DNA of 64,000 bases, from NCBI GenBank assembly GCA_963750255.1, contig CAVVPZ010000001.1, positions 186,001-250,000 on the forward strand, in the 5' to 3' direction. Origin of the DNA: DATLED01 sp963750255. GTDB lineage: Bacteria; Actinomycetota; Acidimicrobiia; Acidimicrobiales; CADCTF01. Within the stretch, counting starts at the first letter, position 1. Each line of letters opens with the position of its first letter. Below the pieces are notes generated by a model, which ran no database searches, was not told where the DNA came from, and saw only the letters and a program-made list of their open reading frames with translations. Shown here one piece after another: positions 38,624 through 48,005 of this stretch. A program made the translations under genes and the position numbers.

Positions 38624-39084
38624 CTACTCCTGCACCAGTTCGATCAGGGCGCCGAACGACGTCTTCGGGTGGAGGAAGGCGACGGTCGTGCCACGCGACC
38701 CGGTGCGGGGGTGCTCGTCGACGACCCGGGCGCCCTCGGCCTTCACGTGTTCGAGCACATCGCGCGGTCGAGGCGACCCGGTAGCCGACGTGGTGGATGC
38801 CCTCGCCGTTGCGTTCCATGTACTTGGCCAGCGGGCGACGTGTCGGTGTAGGGCGTGAGGAGCTGGATGTAGGAGTCGGCCACCTTGATGAGCGCCTCCT
38901 CGACCCCGTCGCTCTCGATGCGCTCCTGGTGGGCCACCTCGGCCCCGAACATCTTCTCGTACCAAGCCACCGTGGCGTCGAGGTCGCGCACCGCTATCCG
39001 ACGTGATCGATCTCGGTCAACACGCCCGAGGTCGGCGGCGTGGCTGTGGGTGACGTCGCCGTGGGTGTGCTCCACGCCCGACAT
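38624..39084 (-). CDS. mce: Methylmalonyl/ethylmalonyl-CoA epimerase-like VOC protein (frameshifted)
   Basis: ATG 39084 overlaps the TGA of the upstream reductase gene. Restored across indels near 38997, 38835 and 38765 to about 150 residues. A His-rich start (VEHTHGDVTHSHAADLG) is followed by a vicinal-oxygen-chelate domain: IAVRDLDATVAWYEKMFGAEVAHQERIESDGVEEALIKVADSYIQLLTP, NGEGIHHVGYRV (metal-binding His), DVLEHVKAEGARVVDEHPRTG and FLHPKTSFGALIELVQE (metal-binding Glu). The last motif is diagnostic for methylmalonyl-CoA epimerases. It interconverts 2R and 2S acyl-malonyl-CoA, needed between carboxylase and mutase. Confidence 0.83.
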
Positions 39085-40250
39085 CAGAGGAGTCCCTGCA
39101 CCGACTCGGGCATGTCGTCGGCCACCCGGATGATCGGGATGCCGGTCTGGGTGTTCTCGTGCATCTCGTGGAAGGCCCGGCCCGCGTCCTCGAAGGCGTA
39201 GATCTCGGAGTGGACGGTGGGGCGGAACACCTTGCCGTAGAGCTCGGTGGCGGCAACGCAGCCCTCGGGCGTCTCGTAGTGCGTGTGGTCGATGGTGACC
39301 TGCTTGGCCGACATGAGCGTCGAGTTGTATTCGACGACCTGGCTGAGCTGCCATCCCGCCGACACGTTCACGCCCTGGCGGGCGGCCACGGCGAGACCGG
39401 CGGGGAAGACCGGACCGCGGAGCATGTCGCAAACGATGTGCATGTTGGTCCCGCCGGTGAGGTCGCGCACCTCCTTGCGGAAGCCGTTGACGTCGTCCTT
39501 GGAGGCGAAGCGGTTGTACTTCTTCTGGTCGATGCCGATGATGCCGAACTGCTCGAGGGCATCGCGACGCTCCTTGGATCCGGCGCAGAAGTACGCGTTG
39601 TGGCCCTCGGCTTTGGCCAGCTGCAGGAAGAGTTCGCCGACGCCGCCGCCGAAGCTCAAGACGTTGAGCACGGCCTGCTGCTCGCGCGGCACCTTGACGC
39701 GGTAGATGCCGAGTGCTCGACGCCACATGTGATACGCCGTCGGCGCCCGCAGCGGCAGGGCGGCGATCTCCCACAGGTTCAGTCCGCAGTCGAGCGGCGC
39801 CTTGATGAGCTGCCACTCACCGACGACGGCCTCCTCGGCATACCAGCCCACGGACTCGGGCTGGTCGTAGGCCCAGATGCGAAGCGGGAAGCCGTACTCG
39901 TCGGGGGCACCGTTGCAGTGGGTGATGACGACGTCGCCGGGCTTGAACTTGGTGACCTGGTCGCCGACCTCGAGCACCTCGCCGACAGCGCTGTTGCCGG
40001 GATACATCCGCCCGCCGCGGGCCTCGGCGATGTTGATGGTGTCGGCCGTCGCGGCGTGGTCGAGGTTGTGCTCGACCGAGAAGGCGAGGATCTTCATGCG
40101 GACGTCGGTCGGTCCGACCTCGCCAGCTCGAGATCGTCGAGGGTGATGACCTTCGACACGTCGATGTCGGCGGTCTTTCCCGCAGGTCCGCTCGCGCTCG
40201 GCGGCGACGGACTCGGACTTGATGCTGTAGGCGCGCACGGTGCTCGGCAT
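39084..40250 (-). CDS. Medium-chain dehydrogenase/reductase, acyl-CoA reductase-like (frameshifted start)
   Basis: About 388 codons from ATG 40250; the first 45 residues are scrambled by indels near 40185 and 40120 (another frame supplies PAGKTADIDVSKVITLDDLELA). MDR fold: VGPTDVRMKILAFSVEHN, PGNSAVGEVLEVGDQVTKFKPGDVVITHC, LWEIAALPLRAPTAYHMWRRAL, VLNVLSFGGGVGELFLQLAKAEGHNAYFC (NAD(P)-binding, GGGVGE), DLTGGTNMHIVCDMLRGPVF. No Zn-ligand Cys cluster is visible. The GG..MHIV segment and overall order recall the crotonyl-CoA carboxylase/reductase class, and it is translationally coupled to an epimerase, but the Ccr-type IWGFE segment reads IWAYD here. Exact reaction unsettled. Confidence 0.7.
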   Translation of the reverse strand: MPSTVRAYSIKSESVAAERERTCGKDRRHRRVEGHHPRRSRAGEVGPTDVRMKILAFSVEHNLDHAATADTINIAEARGGRMYPGNSAVGEVLEVGDQVTKFKPGDVVITHCNGAPDEYGFPLRIWAYDQPESVGWYAEEAVVGEWQLIKAPLDCGLNLWEIAALPLRAPTAYHMWRRALGIYRVKVPREQQAVLNVLSFGGGVGELFLQLAKAEGHNAYFCAGSKERRDALEQFGIIGIDQKKYNRFASKDDVNGFRKEVRDLTGGTNMHIVCDMLRGPVFPAGLAVAARQGVNVSAGWQLSQVVEYNSTLMSAKQVTIDHTHYETPEGCVAATELYGKVFRPTVHSEIYAFEDAGRAFHEMHENTQTGIPIIRVADDMPESVQGLL

Positions 40251-40374
40251 GGCCGCACGGTAGGCCAGCCGTCCACGGCCCGCTCAAAGCCGGAGCGACC
40301 TCCGGCTGGCGACCGTACCCCCGCGCCGGTCCCTAGACTGAAGCGGGTTCAGGTGGACGCTCAGGAGGTCACCA

Positions 40375-41564
40375 ATGCCCGGTTCCGTCATCGTCGCAGG
40401 CGCTCGTACCCCGATCGGAAAGCTCTCGGGCGCCCTCGCCGGGTTCACCGGCCATGGACCTCGGCGGGTTCGCCATCAAGGCGGCGCTCGAGCGGGCCGG
40501 CATCAGCCGGCGAGCAGGTCGACTACGTGTTCATGGGCCAGGTGCTCCAGGCCGGCAGGGCCAGATCACGGCCCGCCAGGCCGCGGTCAAGGGCGGCATC
40601 CCGATGACCGTGCCCGCCACCACCATCAACAAGGTCTGCCTTCGGGCCTCAACTCGATCTACCTGGCCGACCAGATGATCAGCGCCGGCGAAGCCGACAT
40701 CGTCGTCGCCGGCGGCATGGAGTCGATGACCCAGGCGCCCCACCTGCTGCCGGGCGCCCGCGAGGGCTACCGGATCGGCGACGCCACGCTGGTCGACTCG
40801 ATGATGTTCGACGGCCTGTTCTGCGCCTTCGACGTCGTGCGCCATGGGCGCCGGCACCGAGAAGTACACCGCCGCCGCCGGCACCATCACCCGCGAGACC
40901 GCAGGACGCGTTCGCCGCCAACTCCCACGAGCGGGCCTCGGCCGCCATCAAGGAGGGCGCTTCGCCGACGAGATCGTCAACGTCGAGGTGCCCCAGCGCA
41001 AGGGCGACCCGATCATCGTCGACACCGACGAGGGCGTGCGCCCCGGCACCACCGGCGAGACGCTGGCCAAGCTGCGTCCCGCCTTCGCCGCCGACGGCAC
41101 CATCACCGCCGGCAACGCCTCGCAGATCTCCGACGGCGGCGCCGCCGTGGTCGTGATGTCGAAGGCGGCGGCCGAGCAGGCCGGCGTCGACGCCCCTCGG
41201 CGAGATCGTCTCCTACGGCCAGGTCGGCCGGCCCCGACGCGTCGCTGCTCACCCAGCCCTCGCGCTCGTCGATCCAGGCGCATCGAGAAGGCCGGCATGA
41301 AGGTGAGCGACGTCGACCTGTTCGAGTTCAACGAGGCCTTCGCCGCCGTCGGCCTCGCCTCGATGGCCGACCTCGGCATCACCGACGAGATCGTGCAACG
41401 TCAACGGCGGCGCCATCTCCCTCGGCCACCCGATCGGCATGTCCGGCACCCGCCTGGCCCTCACCCTGCTCCACGAGCTCAAGCGCCGCGGCGGCGGCAC
41501 CGGCGTCGCCGCCCTCTGCGGCGGCGGCGGCCAGGGCGACGCCATGCTCCTCAAGACCCTGTAG
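40375..41564 (+). CDS. Acetyl-CoA C-acetyltransferase (thiolase), frameshifted
   Basis: ATG 40375 to TAG 41562-41564, about 394 residues once eight or so indels are corrected. Thiolase motifs: SVIVAGARTPIGKLSGALAGF, GQITARQAAVKGGIP, TTINKVC followed by GLNSIYLADQMI (catalytic Cys), VVAGGMESMTQAPHLLPGAREGYRIG, ADEIVNVEVPQRKGDP, GNASQISDGGAAVVVMS, LFEFNEAFAAVGLASM, GGAISLGHPIGMSGTRLAL (catalytic His) and GVAALCGGGGQGDAML (second Cys). It condenses two acetyl-CoA to acetoacetyl-CoA or does the reverse, feeding the 3-hydroxybutyryl-CoA dehydrogenase at 8.3 kb. Divergent from the reductase-epimerase operon. Confidence 0.88.
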
Positions 41565-41576
41565 CCACCCTCTCCA

Positions 41577-41622
41577 TTCTGGGCAGCGTCAGTGCGCGAT
41601 CGCGCTCTGGTGCTGCCCAGAA
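41577..41622. repeat. Dispersed palindrome, family C, copy 1 (46 nt)
   Basis: TTCTGGGCAGCGTCAGTGCG runs into a central GCGCGATCGCGC and is mirrored by GGTGCTGCCCAGAA; 19 of 22 arm positions pair. The centre and ends match the copy at 46452-46497 best in inverse orientation. It lies 12 bases after the thiolase stop and just before the promoter of the next gene. Confidence 0.88.
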
Positions 41623-41657
41623 CCGCGTCGGGGCTTCGATGGTCTACAATGACTTTC

Positions 41658-44600
41658 ATGCATCTTCCTGTCGTTCTGGGTTTGGGCGATGCCGACCTCG
41701 ACCTCGACTTGACCATCGGCGCCGACGCCACCGCCGGCGACGTGGTGGCCACGCTCGCCGGCGGCGACCTCACCGACGCCACCACGCTGTGGGTCGACGG
41801 TCGGGCGGTCGACCTCGACGAGTCCGGCGTCGGCCATCGGGCTGCGACCCGGGTGCCGCCTCACACTCGGGCCGCGCCGCGCCCTCGGCGTCGAGCCCGC
41901 ACCGTCCCGAGGTCGCCGAGCTCGCCGTGACGGGCGGGTTGGGTGGCGGGCTCACCAAGCCCTTGGCGCCGGGTCGATGGATCGTCGGACGAGACCGCGC
42001 CTGCGATGTCGCCATTGCGGCCCCGACGGTGTCGTCGGTCCACCTCGAGTTGTCCGTCGACGCCCTCGGCGGCATCACCGCCACCGACCTGCAGTCGCAC
42101 AACGGCACCCGACACCGAGACGAGTTCTTGACCGCGCCCACCGCCGTCCTCGGCCGGTCCCGGTTGCGGCTCGGCGCCATCGACCTCACCGTCGGGGCCA
42201 CCGACCCTCGACCAGGGCGTCCACCCGGGCCGGTCACCTTCAACCGTCCGCCCCGCCCGGCGCCGCCCCGAGGCCCCGACCCCGTGCGCGTGCCCGAAGA
42301 GCCAGCACCGCCGCCGGCGCGATCGCGCCTCGCCATCGCCGCCCTCGCCGTGCCGCTGGCGATGGGTGCGGTGATGGCCGCCATGTGGGGAGCCCGGATG
42401 GCGCTGTTCGCCTTGTTCACGCCGGTCCTCGTGCTCGGGTCCTGGCTCGAGGAACGCCGTCGGTCGGCACACGACGGTCGGCAGAGCGCGGCGCAAGCCC
42501 GTCGAGACCTCGAGCGCTTCGAAGCCGAACTGGGCCGGGCCGCCGACGAGCACCAGAGGTGGCTCGAGTCAGTCGTGCCCGACGTGGCCGAGGTCGCCAG
42601 CCGAGCCCTTGGTCCGGCCACCTCGTTGTGGCAGCGACGGCCCGGACACGACGACTGGATGCGCCTCCGCCTTGCGACGGGCCGGGTGCCGTGGGAGCCG
42701 CCGCTGAGCCAACCTGCCCGGCCGTCGGCCTCCGCCAGCGCCGTCCTCGCCCGCCACCAGAGCGTCGACGACGCTCCGATGATCCTCAACCTCTCGCCCG
42801 GTCACGTGCTCGGCCTCGTCGGCGCCCGCGACGCGGTCGAGTCCCTGCTTCGCAGCCTCCTCGTCCAAGTGGCCACCCATCACGGACCGGCCGACGTGCG
42901 CATCGCCGTGCTCACCGACACCGAGAGAGCCGACGGCTGGGGGTGGGCCAAGTGGTTGCCCCACACCGAGGCCGGAGGCGAAGCGGCCGGCCTCCGCCTG
43001 CTGGCCGCGACCGAGTCCGAGACGGCGACGGTGGTCGGTGCCCTCTCGGCCATGGCGCCGACGCGGACCCGCGACGGTGAGCCCGCCGGCCCCACGCCCG
43101 AACGGATGCTTGTCGTCGACGCCGACGGACTGACCGAAGGGCGCCCGGCGCCGGTGCGGGCGATGCTCACGGGCTCGACCGGGCCGGTGAGCGGGATCGT
43201 CGTCGCCGCCCACCCGTCTCGGCTCCCGGCGTGTTGCACGACCATCGCCGTCGTCGACGAGGACGGCGTCGTGCGCGTCGTCGAGCCGGCCACGGGGTCG
43301 AAAGTCGACGGCCTGCTGGCCGCCGGGATGAGCCCCGCCGTTGCGGCCGAGACGGCGAGGGCGTTGGCAGGCATCGACGACCCCGAAGTGGCCGAGGCTG
43401 GCGCCGGACTGCCCGACCATGTCGCGCTGTTGTCCCTGCTCGGAGTCGAACCGAACGAGGCCGACATCACCGAGCGCTGGCACGGGGGCGGCGACCTCCG
43501 CACGCCGATCGGCATGACCGCAGATGGACCGCTCGTGATCGACCTCGTCGCCGCCGGTCCCCACGCGCTCATCGGCGGCACCACGGGCGCGGGCAAGTCC
43601 GAGCTGTTGCGTTCCTTGGTCGTAGGCCTGGCCGCCTCGGCCAGCCCCGACGACCTCACCTTCGTTCTCGTCGACTACAAGGGCGGCAGCGCGTTCGATG
43701 CCTGCGCCCGCCTGCCCCACACCGTCGGACTCGTCACCGATCTCGACGAGCACCTCGGGCGCCGGGCCCTTCGCTGCCTCGAGGCCGAGCTTCGTCACCG
43801 TGAAACCGTGCTGCGGACTGCTGGCGCCACCGACCTGACCCACCTTCGCCGGGTCGATACCGGTCCGACACTTCCTCGGCTGGTCGTGGTCATCGACGAG
43901 TTCGCCACCATGGCCGCCGAGCTCCCCGACTTCATCGACGCGCTCGTCGGCATCGCCCAACGGGGACGTTCCCTCGGGGTCCACCTCGTGCTTGCCACCC
44001 AACGTCCCGCCGGCGCCGTCAACGACAACATCCGAGCCAACACCAACCTGCGCGTTGCGCTGCGAATGCAAGACACGGCCGACTCCAACGACGTGGTCGA
44101 CTCGCCGGTGGCCGCCGCGGTCGGGCGACGGCAAGCCGGACGGGGCTACGTCCGACTCGGTCCCGGCGAGGTCGTCGCATTCCAGACCGCTCTCGTTTCG
44201 CACGCGACCCGGGTTGCGAGCGGCAACCATCGCGCCGTCGGGGCCCGGCCCCTGCGCTTCGGCCCCGAGCGGCCAGCCCCGGTGACGGCCAGCGACGGGC
44301 CGAGCGACCTCGTCCGCCTCGTCGACGCCATCGGCCGCGCCCATCGCCGGCTCGGCCTCGCCCCGCCCCGGCGCCCCTGGACCGACCCGCTCCCGGCCGA
44401 CCTCGACCTGGCCGACCTTCCCCTGGGTCCTGGCGTCGTCGTCGGTCTGGCCGACGACCCCGCCGGCCAGCGGCACGTCGCCTTCGGGTGGGACCGAGGA
44501 GCGGGCTGTCTGCTCGCCTACGGCCTCCCGGGCTCGGGGCCGAGCCTGCTCCTCACAACGCTGGTGACGGCGTTGGCCCACACGCACGGACCTGACGGGT

Positions 44601-45763
44601 TGCACGTCTACGCCTTCGACTTCGGTCCGGGCGATCTCCGCCGCCTGGTCGCGCTCCCCCACACCGGGGCCGTGGTGGGGGCGGGCGAACCCGAGCGCCA
44701 GCGGCGCCTGCTCGACCACCTCCGCGCCGAACTGAACCGCCGGCGATCCTCGGCGGTGACGGGACCAGACATCGTCGTGGTCATCGACAACTGGTCGGCG
44801 ATGGCCGCCGCCTTCGACGAGGAACATCCCGACGTCGTGCTGCGAGACGACGTCGGCCGCCTCGTTGCCGATGGACCGTCGGTCGGGATCTGGACGGTCA
44901 TCACCGCCGACCATGCCGGCGCCATCCCTCTTGGCATCGCCAACCTCGTCCCGTCGAAGCTCGCCTTTCGACTGGCCGACATCCACGATTACCGCAGCCT
45001 CGGGCTCGACGGCGACCTGGTGCCGGCCGCCGTGCCGGGACGGGCCGTCGACGTCGCCACCGGACTCGAGGTGCAGGTGGCGACGGCGGCAACGTTGGCC
45101 CCTCTCGCCGGCCCCCGCCGGGCCCCGGCAATCGGTGTCCTGCCCGCCGTCGTCCCCATCGACGACGTCGTCGGCTGGGCGCGACCTGAGGGGTGCTCGA
45201 TCGGCCTCGGCGTGAGCGGCGGGTCGCTCGAGGTCGGTGGCCTGGCGTTCGGCCCCGGCGACCACGCCCTCATCACCGGCCCGGCTCGATCGGGACGATC
45301 CACGTCCCTGCTCGTCGCCGCCACTGTCGCGGCGACGTCCGGGCTCGACGTCATCGGCCTCGCCCCCCGGCCTGCGTCGCCGTTGCGGAACCAGCCGTGG
45401 TGCACCGACGACCTGGCTGCGGTCCACCACCGAGTGGCCGCCGGTGGCCCGATCCTCGTGCTCGTGGACGACGCCGAGTATCTCGATGACCAAACAGGTC
45501 TCTTCGTCGAACTCCTCGGCGGCCACGCACCCGACGTCCACGTCGTCGCCGCCGCTCGCAACGATGGCCTCCGATCCGCCTACGGGCACTGGACCCGCGA
45601 CCTGCGTCGAAGCCGATTGGGACTCGCCCTCCGACCCGAGGTCGACGACGGCGATCTGTTGGGGAGCGTGTTCCCTCGCCGGCCCCGACCGCCGGACCGC
45701 CCGGGCTGTGGCTATCTCGTCGTCGACGGCCGGCCCGAGGTCTTCCAGGTGGCCCGACCGTGA
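41658..45763 (+). CDS. FHA-FtsK/SpoIIIE ATPase (EccC/EssC-like, type VII secretion type)
   Basis: About 1367 residues. ATG 41658 is favoured over 41649 because TACAAT (41645-41650) sits at -10 distance for a leaderless message. Order: ubiquitin-like/FHA N-terminal strands, FHA domain (LAPGRWIVGRDRACDVAIAAPTVSSVHLEL), two membrane helices near 42330-42450 (LAVPLAMGAVMAAMW; LFALFTPVLVLGSWL), then three FtsK-type domains. D1 has intact Walker A GGTTGAGKSELL and Walker B LVVVIDEFATMAAE; D2 (GLPGSGPSLLL) and D3 (GPARSGRSTSLL) have altered P-loops. Two extra bases near 41833 and 41908 break the FHA region; beyond that it is open for 3.8 kb. This is the EssC-like motor layout. No WXG100, EccB/D or mycosin gene is adjacent. 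Coupled to the kinase (GTGA). Confidence 0.85.
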
Positions 45764-46995
45764 GCCGGCCGACCGTGGCCGGATACGAACTCGAATATCG
45801 CCTGGGCGCCGGCGCGTCGTCGACCGTATGGCGGGCCCGCCAGAAGTCGTCGCTCGGACGGCCCGTCGCCGTGAAACGGGTGCCGACCGTCGACGGACTC
45901 CCGGGCGAAGCCGCGGTGCTGGTGGCCCTCGACCACCCGCACATCGTCCGCGTGTTCGAGGTCGTGCCCGACGGGGACGGCGTGGCCGTGGCCATGCAAC
46001 TGGCCAGCGGGGGATCACTCGATGAACGCATGGCCCGCCGCGGCCCGCTTCTTGCCGCTGAGGTCGCGGACGTCGCGACCAAGTTGGCGTCGGCCCTGGC
46101 CTCGGCCCATCGCCATGGGGTCCTCCACCGCGACGTCAAGCCGGCGAACGTGCTCTTCACCTCCGACGGCGAACCGTTGCTGGCCGACTTCGGTATCGCC
46201 GTGTGGCGCGACGGTGACGACCCGATGATCCGCGGCACCGACGGCTATCTCGACCCCCGCATCCGCCAAGGCGCTCCACCCGATCCGGCCGCCGACGTGT
46301 ATGCGCTGGCGACGATGGCCCTCGAGATGCTCGGTGAAGCCCCGGCGACCCCCGACGCAGCCGACGACGCGCTCCGCGCCGTCCTGCAACAAGCGCGGGC
46401 TCCCGAGGGGTTCGCCTCGGCCGACGAGTTCCTGGCCGCCCTCACGTCCCGTTTCGGGCAGGACCAGAGCGCGATCGCGCTCTCCTCCTGCCCAAAACGG
46501 GAGGGGGCGACGCGGACCTTTGGTCCTCGTCCCCCGCGACCGGCGCCGGGACAGCCGGCGCGATCGTGGACGGTCCCGGCGGCCATCGTGGGATTCGTCC
46601 TCTTCGTCGCCGGCGCCTGGTTGGCCCTGCGGCCAGGGTCGCCGCCAACCCCCGTCCGGCATCGAGCGACGCCGCTGCCGGCGGCGGTGTGTCCGAGCGT
46701 CGTGCGGGGTCCGGGCGTCGTGGTCGGTGACGTCGACGGCGATGGCTGTCCCGAGGCGCTCGTCGTCGTCGGCAACGTGATCGATCGTGGAGGCGTGCGC
46801 TTCGCCGTTGGAGAACCGGGCGATCAGGTCGTCGTCGGCGACTGGGATTGCGATGGCCTCGCCACGCCCGCCGCCTTTCGACCGGGCGACCAACGGGCCT
46901 ATCTCTTCGACGGATGGGCCGCCCACGACCAACCCGCTCCCGCGGTGCGATCGGTGGCCGCCACCGTGCCGCCGGTCGCCGCCTGCGAGGACTGA
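45760..46995 (+). CDS. Transmembrane Ser/Thr protein kinase with FG-GAP-like outside part
   Basis: 411 residues from GTG 45760, overlapping the ATPase stop. Kinase domain 8-230: GAGASSTVW (Gly loop), VAVKR (Lys39), HRDVKPANVLF (123-133), LADFGIAVW (DFG 143-145) and YLDP for the APE-like end. A Pro-rich linker contains an in-frame copy of a dispersed palindrome (residues about 232-247). One membrane helix spans about 271-290. The extracellular part has VVVGDVDGDGCPEALVVVGNVID and VVVGDWDCDGLATPAAF, two FG-GAP/VCBS-like Ca-binding repeats, instead of the usual PASTA domains. It probably phosphorylates a ligand of the FHA domain encoded just upstream; that is inference. Confidence 0.87.
   Translation: MSRPTVAGYELEYRLGAGASSTVWRARQKSSLGRPVAVKRVPTVDGLPGEAAVLVALDHPHIVRVFEVVPDGDGVAVAMQLASGGSLDERMARRGPLLAAEVADVATKLASALASAHRHGVLHRDVKPANVLFTSDGEPLLADFGIAVWRDGDDPMIRGTDGYLDPRIRQGAPPDPAADVYALATMALEMLGEAPATPDAADDALRAVLQQARAPEGFASADEFLAALTSRFGQDQSAIALSSCPKREGATRTFGPRPPRPAPGQPARSWTVPAAIVGFVLFVAGAWLALRPGSPPTPVRHRATPLPAAVCPSVVRGPGVVVGDVDGDGCPEALVVVGNVIDRGGVRFAVGEPGDQVVVGDWDCDGLATPAAFRPGDQRAYLFDGWAAHDQPAPAVRSVAATVPPVAACED
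46452..46497. repeat. Dispersed palindrome, family C, copy 2, inside kinase coding sequence (46 nt)
   Basis: With flanking CG it extends 46450-46499: CGTTTCGGGCAGGACCAGAG and its mirror ending CTGCCCAAAACG pair at 21 of 24 positions around a central CGCGATCGCG. It is translated in frame as part of the disordered linker between kinase domain and membrane helix, without a stop in any place. Closest relative is 41577-41622. Confidence 0.9.
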
Positions 46996-46998
46996 GGC

Positions 46999-47604
46999 TC
47001 AGCCTTCGATGCTGCGGCGTCCCTCGAGGGCACGGCCGAGGGTCAATTCGTCGGCGTACTCGAGGTCGCCACCCACCGGCAGTCCGCTGGCCAACCGCGT
47101 CACGGTGATGCCGAGGGGTTGGAGCTGGCGGGCCAGGTACATCGCCGTCGCCTCGCCCTCGAGGTTGGGGTTGGTGCAGAGGATGACCTCGGCGATCGGC
47201 TCGCTCCCCAGGCGGGCGAACAACTCCTTGATGCGGAGTTGGTCGGGGTGCACGCCCTCGAGAGGATTGAGGGCCCCCTGCAGCACGTGGTAGCGGCCCT
47301 TGTACTCCTGGGTCTTCTCGATGGCGGCGATGTCGCGTGGTTCTTCGACGACGCAGACGACGGTTTGGTCGCGGCGGGGGTCACGGCAGAGTTCGCACTC
47401 GGACTCGTCGGGGGTCTCGGGCGAGCGGTCGGCCACGTTCCAGCAACGGCGGCAAAACGTCATCCGCTCCTTGACACTGATGACTGACCGAGCCAGTCGG
47501 ACGGCGTCTTCGGTGGGCAGCTTGAGGAGATGGAAGGCGATGCGCTGGGCCGACTTCGGGCCGATGCCGGGCAATCGACCGAACTCGTCGATGAGGTCCT
47601 GCAC
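46999..47604 (-). CDS. recR: Recombination protein RecR
   Basis: 201 residues from GTG 47604. Helix-hairpin-helix LIDEFGRLPGIGPKSAQRIAFHLL, a four-Cys zinc finger (FCRRCWNVAD...CELCRD), then a TOPRIM domain (VVCVVEEPRDIAAIEKTQEYKGRYHVL, EVILCTNPNLEGEATAMYLARQL) and the C-terminal VTRLASGLPVGGDLEYADELTLGRAL, which is diagnostic. RecR loads RecA at gaps with RecF/RecO. Relatives usually start about six residues earlier (x-x-GPVQDLIDE); no standard start codon is visible there. Third gene of the dnaX-ybaB-recR cluster. Confidence 0.96.
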   Translation of the reverse strand: MQDLIDEFGRLPGIGPKSAQRIAFHLLKLPTEDAVRLARSVISVKERMTFCRRCWNVADRSPETPDESECELCRDPRRDQTVVCVVEEPRDIAAIEKTQEYKGRYHVLQGALNPLEGVHPDQLRIKELFARLGSEPIAEVILCTNPNLEGEATAMYLARQLQPLGITVTRLASGLPVGGDLEYADELTLGRALEGRRSIEG

Positions 47605-47621
47605 CGGGGGCGGGTACGCAG

Positions 47622-48005
47622 CTATGGCAGCAACCCTCCGAGTGCGCCGCCGAGTCCGCCCATCGACGACATGGCCTGCTGGTTCAACTCGTTGACCCGG
47701 GCGACGGCATCGCGGATGGCGGCCAGGACGAGGTCTTGGAGCATCTCGACGTCGTCAGGGTCGACGGCGCCCGGATCGATGGTGACCGAGGTGAACTCGA
47801 AGCCGCCGGTCATGGCCACCCGAACCACGCCTCCGCCGGCGTTGCCCTCGACGGTTCGGGACGCAACTGCGGCTTGGGCTTCGGCCATCTGTTGTTGGAG
47901 GTTTTGCGCCGATGCCAGGAGGCTGCCGAGGTCGAGACCACCGAGCGGGTTGGCGCCGTCCTCATCATCGAAGTCGTCATCGACGGGCACGAGATCTTCG
48001 GTCAC
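47622..48005 (-). CDS. ybaB: YbaB/EbfC nucleoid-associated protein
   Basis: 127 residues from GTG 48005, overlapping the dnaX stop (GTGA). After an acidic start (DDDFDDEDG) comes the YbaB fold: LLASAQNLQQQMAEAQAAVASRTVEGNAGGGVVRVAMTGGFEFTSVTIDP and VEMLQDLVLAAIRDAVARVNELNQQAMSSM, with the Gly-rich end GGLGGALGGLLP. These dimers bind DNA without strong sequence preference. The gene is conserved between dnaX and recR across bacteria. Confidence 0.95.
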   Translation of the reverse strand: MTEDLVPVDDDFDDEDGANPLGGLDLGSLLASAQNLQQQMAEAQAAVASRTVEGNAGGGVVRVAMTGGFEFTSVTIDPGAVDPDDVEMLQDLVLAAIRDAVARVNELNQQAMSSMGGLGGALGGLLP

